This document shows positions 60,501 to 64,000 of a stretch of 64,000 nt of DNA, one piece after another. Source of the DNA: Psettodes erumei (taxonomy: Eukaryota; Chordata; Actinopteri; Pleuronectiformes; Psettodidae). The stretch lies in the NCBI GenBank assembly GCA_016785225.1, contig JAFBJZ010000771.1:992001-1056000 (forward strand). The letters are read 5' to 3'. The notes beneath the pieces were generated by a model. That model ran no database searches and was not told the origin of the DNA. It saw nothing but the letters and a program-made list of their open reading frames with translations. Both the position numbers and the translations under genes were made by a program. How positions within the stretch are numbered: position 1 is the first letter of the stretch; each line of letters opens with the position of its first letter.

Positions 60501-63500
60501 TACTGCCGTTGAGGTGTCCTTGAGCAAGGCAATTAACCCCCAGCTGCTTCAGAGGAGCTGCAGAATGGCCACGAGGTTAGTGTGCAGCTTCAAGGTATAA
60601 TGAGTACATCTATGCAAAGCCAGCCTATCTTTTTTCCCCTCTTTTTTAGCCCCTAAGGACAAAGCACATACAAGATAGAAACATGCTCTAAACATGGAAA
60701 AACAGCAAATACCAAAACACATGCAAATAGTGAAAACAATGTGCAACCAGAACTTCTAACCCCTGAAGTGCTGCCAGACTCTAGGGGACCAGCAGATGAA
60801 TTTCAGTGATTTATTTAAAAAAACATGAACACAGGGCTTACTGGATGGAGAGGCCGTCAGATGCCGAAGCTGAAAATGCAAACAAGTCAGTTTGAAACAG
60901 GTCAGCAAAGCCAGCAGGAAGTAGCAGGGCATCCAGAGTCCAGGAACAAGGCAAAAGTGCAAAAATGCAAGTAGAAAGAACCAAGGTCGAAACAGAAACA
61001 TTGGGAACAATAACAGAAGGACTGACAAAGAATGAGGGGAATGCAGGTGAAGTAGACGGGATCCCTGTGGGGGTCCGGAAAGGTGGTTGGCACCAGAAGA
61101 ATCAGCTACAGGTTGGGGGAGGACAAGCAGGCCGACTGCTGGACTGCAGAGCCGGAAGCAGTCAGCTGGAGATCTTGCTGCATGTGGGCAAAGACGGCCA
61201 ACTGTTGATCTCGGTGGTCTTGCAGTTTGTCAACAGGGAAAGTCGACTGGGGATCAGGTGGAGATACTGGCTGATGCCTGAATGAGACAAAGTGTGTCTT
61301 CATGTGGTTTAAAAACAACATCAAGCTTGCTGTGGATAAATGATCAAGGTAACAGGTAGCTTTGACGTTTTTGAAATGAAACAATGCACAGCTGGTGGAC
61401 AGAGTTATCTTCTGTTGTCAGTTCTTTTCTAGTCTTCATGAGGGAAGCAATGATTAGCCGACGCTGTTGACAAAAATCCATGACGCAATTAGCCGGTGAC
61501 AAATTGAATTTGTTGATAAAAGTCGGTCATGCACATCTTTTCCACGCTGTTGAGCTTTACTGACATTGTTTTTGTCACAGAGAGTCATCTCGCTCTCAGT
61601 CTATCTCTGCTGGGGGGGTCTCTACAGGTTCAGTGTTTGATTTCTAAAAAAAATAATCAATATATATAAATAATAAATAATCAACAGCAATTTTGGTCAC
61701 AAAAATCAAAATTAAGTATTTTTTTTCTCATATTGTTCAGCTCCAGGATATTAACAAATACAACAACAGAGCCTTTTGAATACCCACCGAAAATTCCCTC
61801 CAAAATACAGATTTCCCATTACAACTGCTTTTATGAATTAATGTTTAAAAATATAAATAGGAATTTCATTTGAAATACTTGACTTGATGGTGAAATGTGT
61901 TTTTTTTTCCTGTATTGGAGGCTTTGTTGTCTGCCTGCGGTCTAATCCGTGATATTGAGTGTGGCTTTGCGGCTATGATGGTGCTGTCTCGAGTGTCGGC
62001 CTCGTCTTTGAGGAAGAGGAGGCGGCAGTTTAACGGCTCAGTGACGAGGCTGACACCGCTTCCCAACGCTCGCTCTGACATAAATAAGTCATTTTTGCTT
62101 GGATGCAGCCCCCCAGAGGACTCTGTCTTTTAACCATCTGCACTGCCATTCTCATTACACGACATGATCATCACGAGGAGCTAATGGCTGAAACTCATCC
62201 TTTAGCTAATAATAACACTCCTCCATAAGCTTCTGGGACTGTGAGAGCGATTCAGAAATCAAAGCTGCAGAAACAAAACAAACAGGATGCAGTGTTGTTT
62301 GTCCCCCCGCCCCCCCCATGGTAAATGTGAGGAATATAGATGTCCATTGTAATGTTGTCCTCCCCTGCAATTAATGAGAGGAATGCAGTTGCTTGTTGAT
62401 GCAGATTTGGAAGTGACAAATAATTAAATAGCTTTTCATATACATTTCGAAGGATTCAGGTGTCATGGGACGCTCTTTTGCCCTTCAGACTGTTACGGTC
62501 CTAACACTAAAACATTGGAGGCAACATAACATATTAAAGAAGTCTGAGATGTCCCTGACATTTTCAGGAAAAAAATATTGTGATGCGATGTTATGGGAGA
62601 TCATTACACAGAAAAAAAAAAAAAAATCAATAACCAGGTTTATGGAGGTGGTTATGAGGAATATCATAAACTGCTCGAGTTTAGCATCTAGTTTCAGGTT
62701 AATACTTCTGGCATGATGTCGACCTCTGTTTGCTCTCTGCCATTGACCACTGGCCCTCCACCGCTTTTCCTGGTCTCTCATTCATACCAGACGACCTCTC
62801 TGTGTATGTTTGTGGACAACTCTGCGAGCTCCAGCTCAACGGCGAGATGGCATGTTGAGCTCCAATCACAGTCCGGGCAGAATCAAGATAAGAGAAACCC
62901 TTATTGATACTAAAACCTGTGATCAGATGCAAGCCTCAGATAACATGTATTGGCGATATCAGCCTTTTCTTTACCTTTTTTAGGTAGGTTCAGAAAGCTG
63001 TATCTGTGATAAAATAGTCTCAACTCAACGTCACTAGCTTTTTGTGGCCTTTTTGTATACTGTGGGCGATTTACTGACTGTGACATTACAGTGAAATATA
63101 AATTCTACCAATGGTATATATCACCATTTCAACAGGGTATAACACTCTCTCTTTCTCTCTCTCACTTGAGAAAGATTATAAAACTCACACTTTTTACTTC
63201 CAAAATTCTACTTCTACGCATACCAATAAAAGTTTAGCAAATGTCTGCTTAGGTATAATTTGTTACTGCATGTTAGAATCTTCTCTGTCCTTGCCGGTCC
63301 TGCTCTCTGCCCCGAATAAACTCCATGAGGAAAGTGTGTTGCTACCGGGACCAGTGAACGCCTCCTCGGCTCAAACCAACCCAACACCCACACTGCTTTA
63401 ATGAGCGCAGAATAAATTCCTGACAGAAAATTTCAGCACAGTGAAGAGGCTGCGCTCTGTGCTGTATCTGTAACATTAGATTTTTTAAAATCATTTTTTT

Positions 63501-63606
63501 TTATTTTGTTCATTCTTCAAAAACACGTCAATGCAGGCGGTGTCTGACTCTCTTTTCCTTTCTTCTTCTCGCAGCTTTCAAGAAAGAGGACAGCAGCTTT
63601 GATGAG
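57434..63606 (+). CDS. cdk14: Cyclin-dependent kinase 14 (PFTAIRE-1), 5' part, continues past window
   Basis: Coding exons 57434-57527 and 63575-63606 join to give 41 residues plus an open end. The product begins MCDLMPASQPAEKIGKMKKL and continues through RRTLSESF to IAFKKEDSSFDE. It aligns without gaps of consequence to the human CDK14 N-terminus (MCDLIEPQPAEKIGKMKKL, then RRTLSESF and FDE). CDK14 is a serine/threonine kinase of about 470 aa. It is activated by cyclin Y at the plasma membrane, where it phosphorylates the Wnt co-receptor LRP6. Only the regulatory N-terminus is here; the ATP-binding loop, the PFTAIRE helix and the catalytic residues lie beyond 64,000. The basic RRTLS motif is a plausible basophilic phosphosite (inference). 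CDK15 and the PCTAIRE kinases have different N-termini, so the assignment is firm. It is partial because the window ends, not because the gene is broken. Confidence 0.93.
59746..59812 (+). repeat. (CT)n and (CA)n compound microsatellite
   Basis: A CT tract at 59,746-59,773 with one CG interruption is followed 20 bases later by a CA tract at about 59,794-59,812. Confidence 0.95.
60408..60600 (+). repeat. Dispersed teleost repeat with tRNA-like B box
   Basis: The segment has a B-box-like GGTTTGATCCC near 60,431. It then has the phrase TGTCCTTGAGCAAGGCAATT followed by AACCCCCAGCTGC, which I recognise as a very common teleost repeat sequence. The head suggests a pol III (SINE-type) origin. The family name is not certain. 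Confidence 0.6.
60650..61300. repeat. Degenerate dispersed-repeat-like segment
   Basis: The AAACAGG/GGAACAAGGCAAAAGTGCAA style of sequence resembles internal parts of old fish transposable elements. Open frames on both strands (for example 60,965-61,285 on plus) have no identifiable domain. The element class is unknown. Confidence 0.3.
63575..63606 (+). CDS. cdk14: cdk14 coding exon 2
   Basis: A long CT-rich tract and GCAG acceptor precede 63575, and a GTAGGT donor follows 63606. The exon is 32 nt and encodes the end of the Ala codon and FKKEDSSFDE, matching human LKKDDTTFDE. It ends in phase 0. Confidence 0.92.
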
Positions 63607-64000
63607 GTAGGTTGAAAACAACTGAATTTCAGCAAGCTTCTGACATCACTTACACCACCACAGTGTTTTAGGCTGGGTTTTTTACAAAAAATTATTCATC
63701 GTGGTCTCGTTGGCCAGATGTTGTCAGAACAGTCTGCATTGCAGTTGATTTTTTTCCTTTTTTTTTTTTTTGGAGGGGGGGGGCATCCTGCTGTAGCTCA
63801 GTGCATATGGTGTGTAATATATTCATGTGTGGAGTGTGGTGGTTTTCCCTCTCATCTCAGAGACATCCCTCAGGGTCAGTCACCATCACAGGGCTCCTCC
63901 GGCCTGCCAAATGAGACATCGGCAAACGCGCGAGCAACATTCCCTCTGCATGAGTCTTAACCGTGGCTCCGGACTTGTTTCACATTGTGAAACGGGGACG
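63607..64000 (+). other. cdk14: cdk14 intron 2, start
   Basis: The stretch is noncoding to the window edge. It includes a T-run followed by a G-run at about 63,757-63,783. No further exon is seen. Confidence 0.75.

Larger units (their letters stand above)
57528..63574 (+). other. cdk14: cdk14 intron 1 (6,047 bp)
   Basis: This is a noncoding intron. It holds CT and CA repeats (59,746-59,812), a tRNA-like-headed dispersed repeat (60,408-60,600), degenerate repeat-like DNA (about 60,650-61,300) and three balanced-composition blocks (59,850-60,180; 61,900-62,260; 62,640-62,940). Those blocks are candidates for intronic regulatory sequence. Confidence 0.8.

Overview
The window looks like nuclear DNA from a ray-finned (teleost, probably percomorph) fish. 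It is AT-rich and intron-bearing, with canonical GT-AG splice sites and many CA/GT, ATCT, ATG and TAA microsatellites. It also carries several repeat families that I recognise as common in teleost genomes. There is no bacterial or viral gene organisation. No database search was possible, so repeat family names come from recall of characteristic sequence.

Two protein-coding genes can be supported, both on the plus strand and in tandem. The first, at 45,910-53,485, is a complete seven-exon pttg1ip-family gene (PTTG1-interacting protein, or PTTG1-binding factor). It encodes a 182-residue single-pass membrane protein with a signal peptide, a PSI domain, a run of eight cysteines at the inner membrane face and a charged cytoplasmic tail. 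All six introns join in frame. The second begins at 57,434 and runs off the right edge. It is cdk14 (PFTAIRE kinase 1, a cyclin-Y-dependent kinase of Wnt signalling), of which only coding exons 1 and 2 and the 6-kb first intron are present; the kinase domain lies outside the window.

Positions 1-45,700 hold no gene I can recognise. This stretch is mostly unique AT-rich sequence sprinkled with decayed repeats: a transposon terminus near 2.8 kb, LINE 3' ends and tRNA-like-headed repeats near 5.6 and 30 kb, and a broken reverse-transcriptase fragment at 10 kb. It also has two Penelope-type inverted-repeat copies at 15.1 and 26.9 kb and two LINE tails just upstream of pttg1ip. Between these lie compositionally balanced, homeodomain-motif-rich blocks (19.3, 20.2, 21.4, 32.6-33.4 and 38.9-39.4 kb) that look like candidate conserved noncoding or cis-regulatory DNA. 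The most structured of them has a near-perfect 19-bp dyad at 32,766-32,817 and a degenerate 32-bp tandem repeat at 33,321-33,417.

The interval between the two genes (53.9-56.8 kb) has a possible minus-strand exon and a CRE plus CCAAT motif pair. The cdk14 leader may carry two very short upstream ORFs, one of them a bare start-stop codon pair. I found no convincing new gene system. The findings worth checking are the structured noncoding elements, the coding TGC repeat and the pttg1ip-cdk14 linkage.
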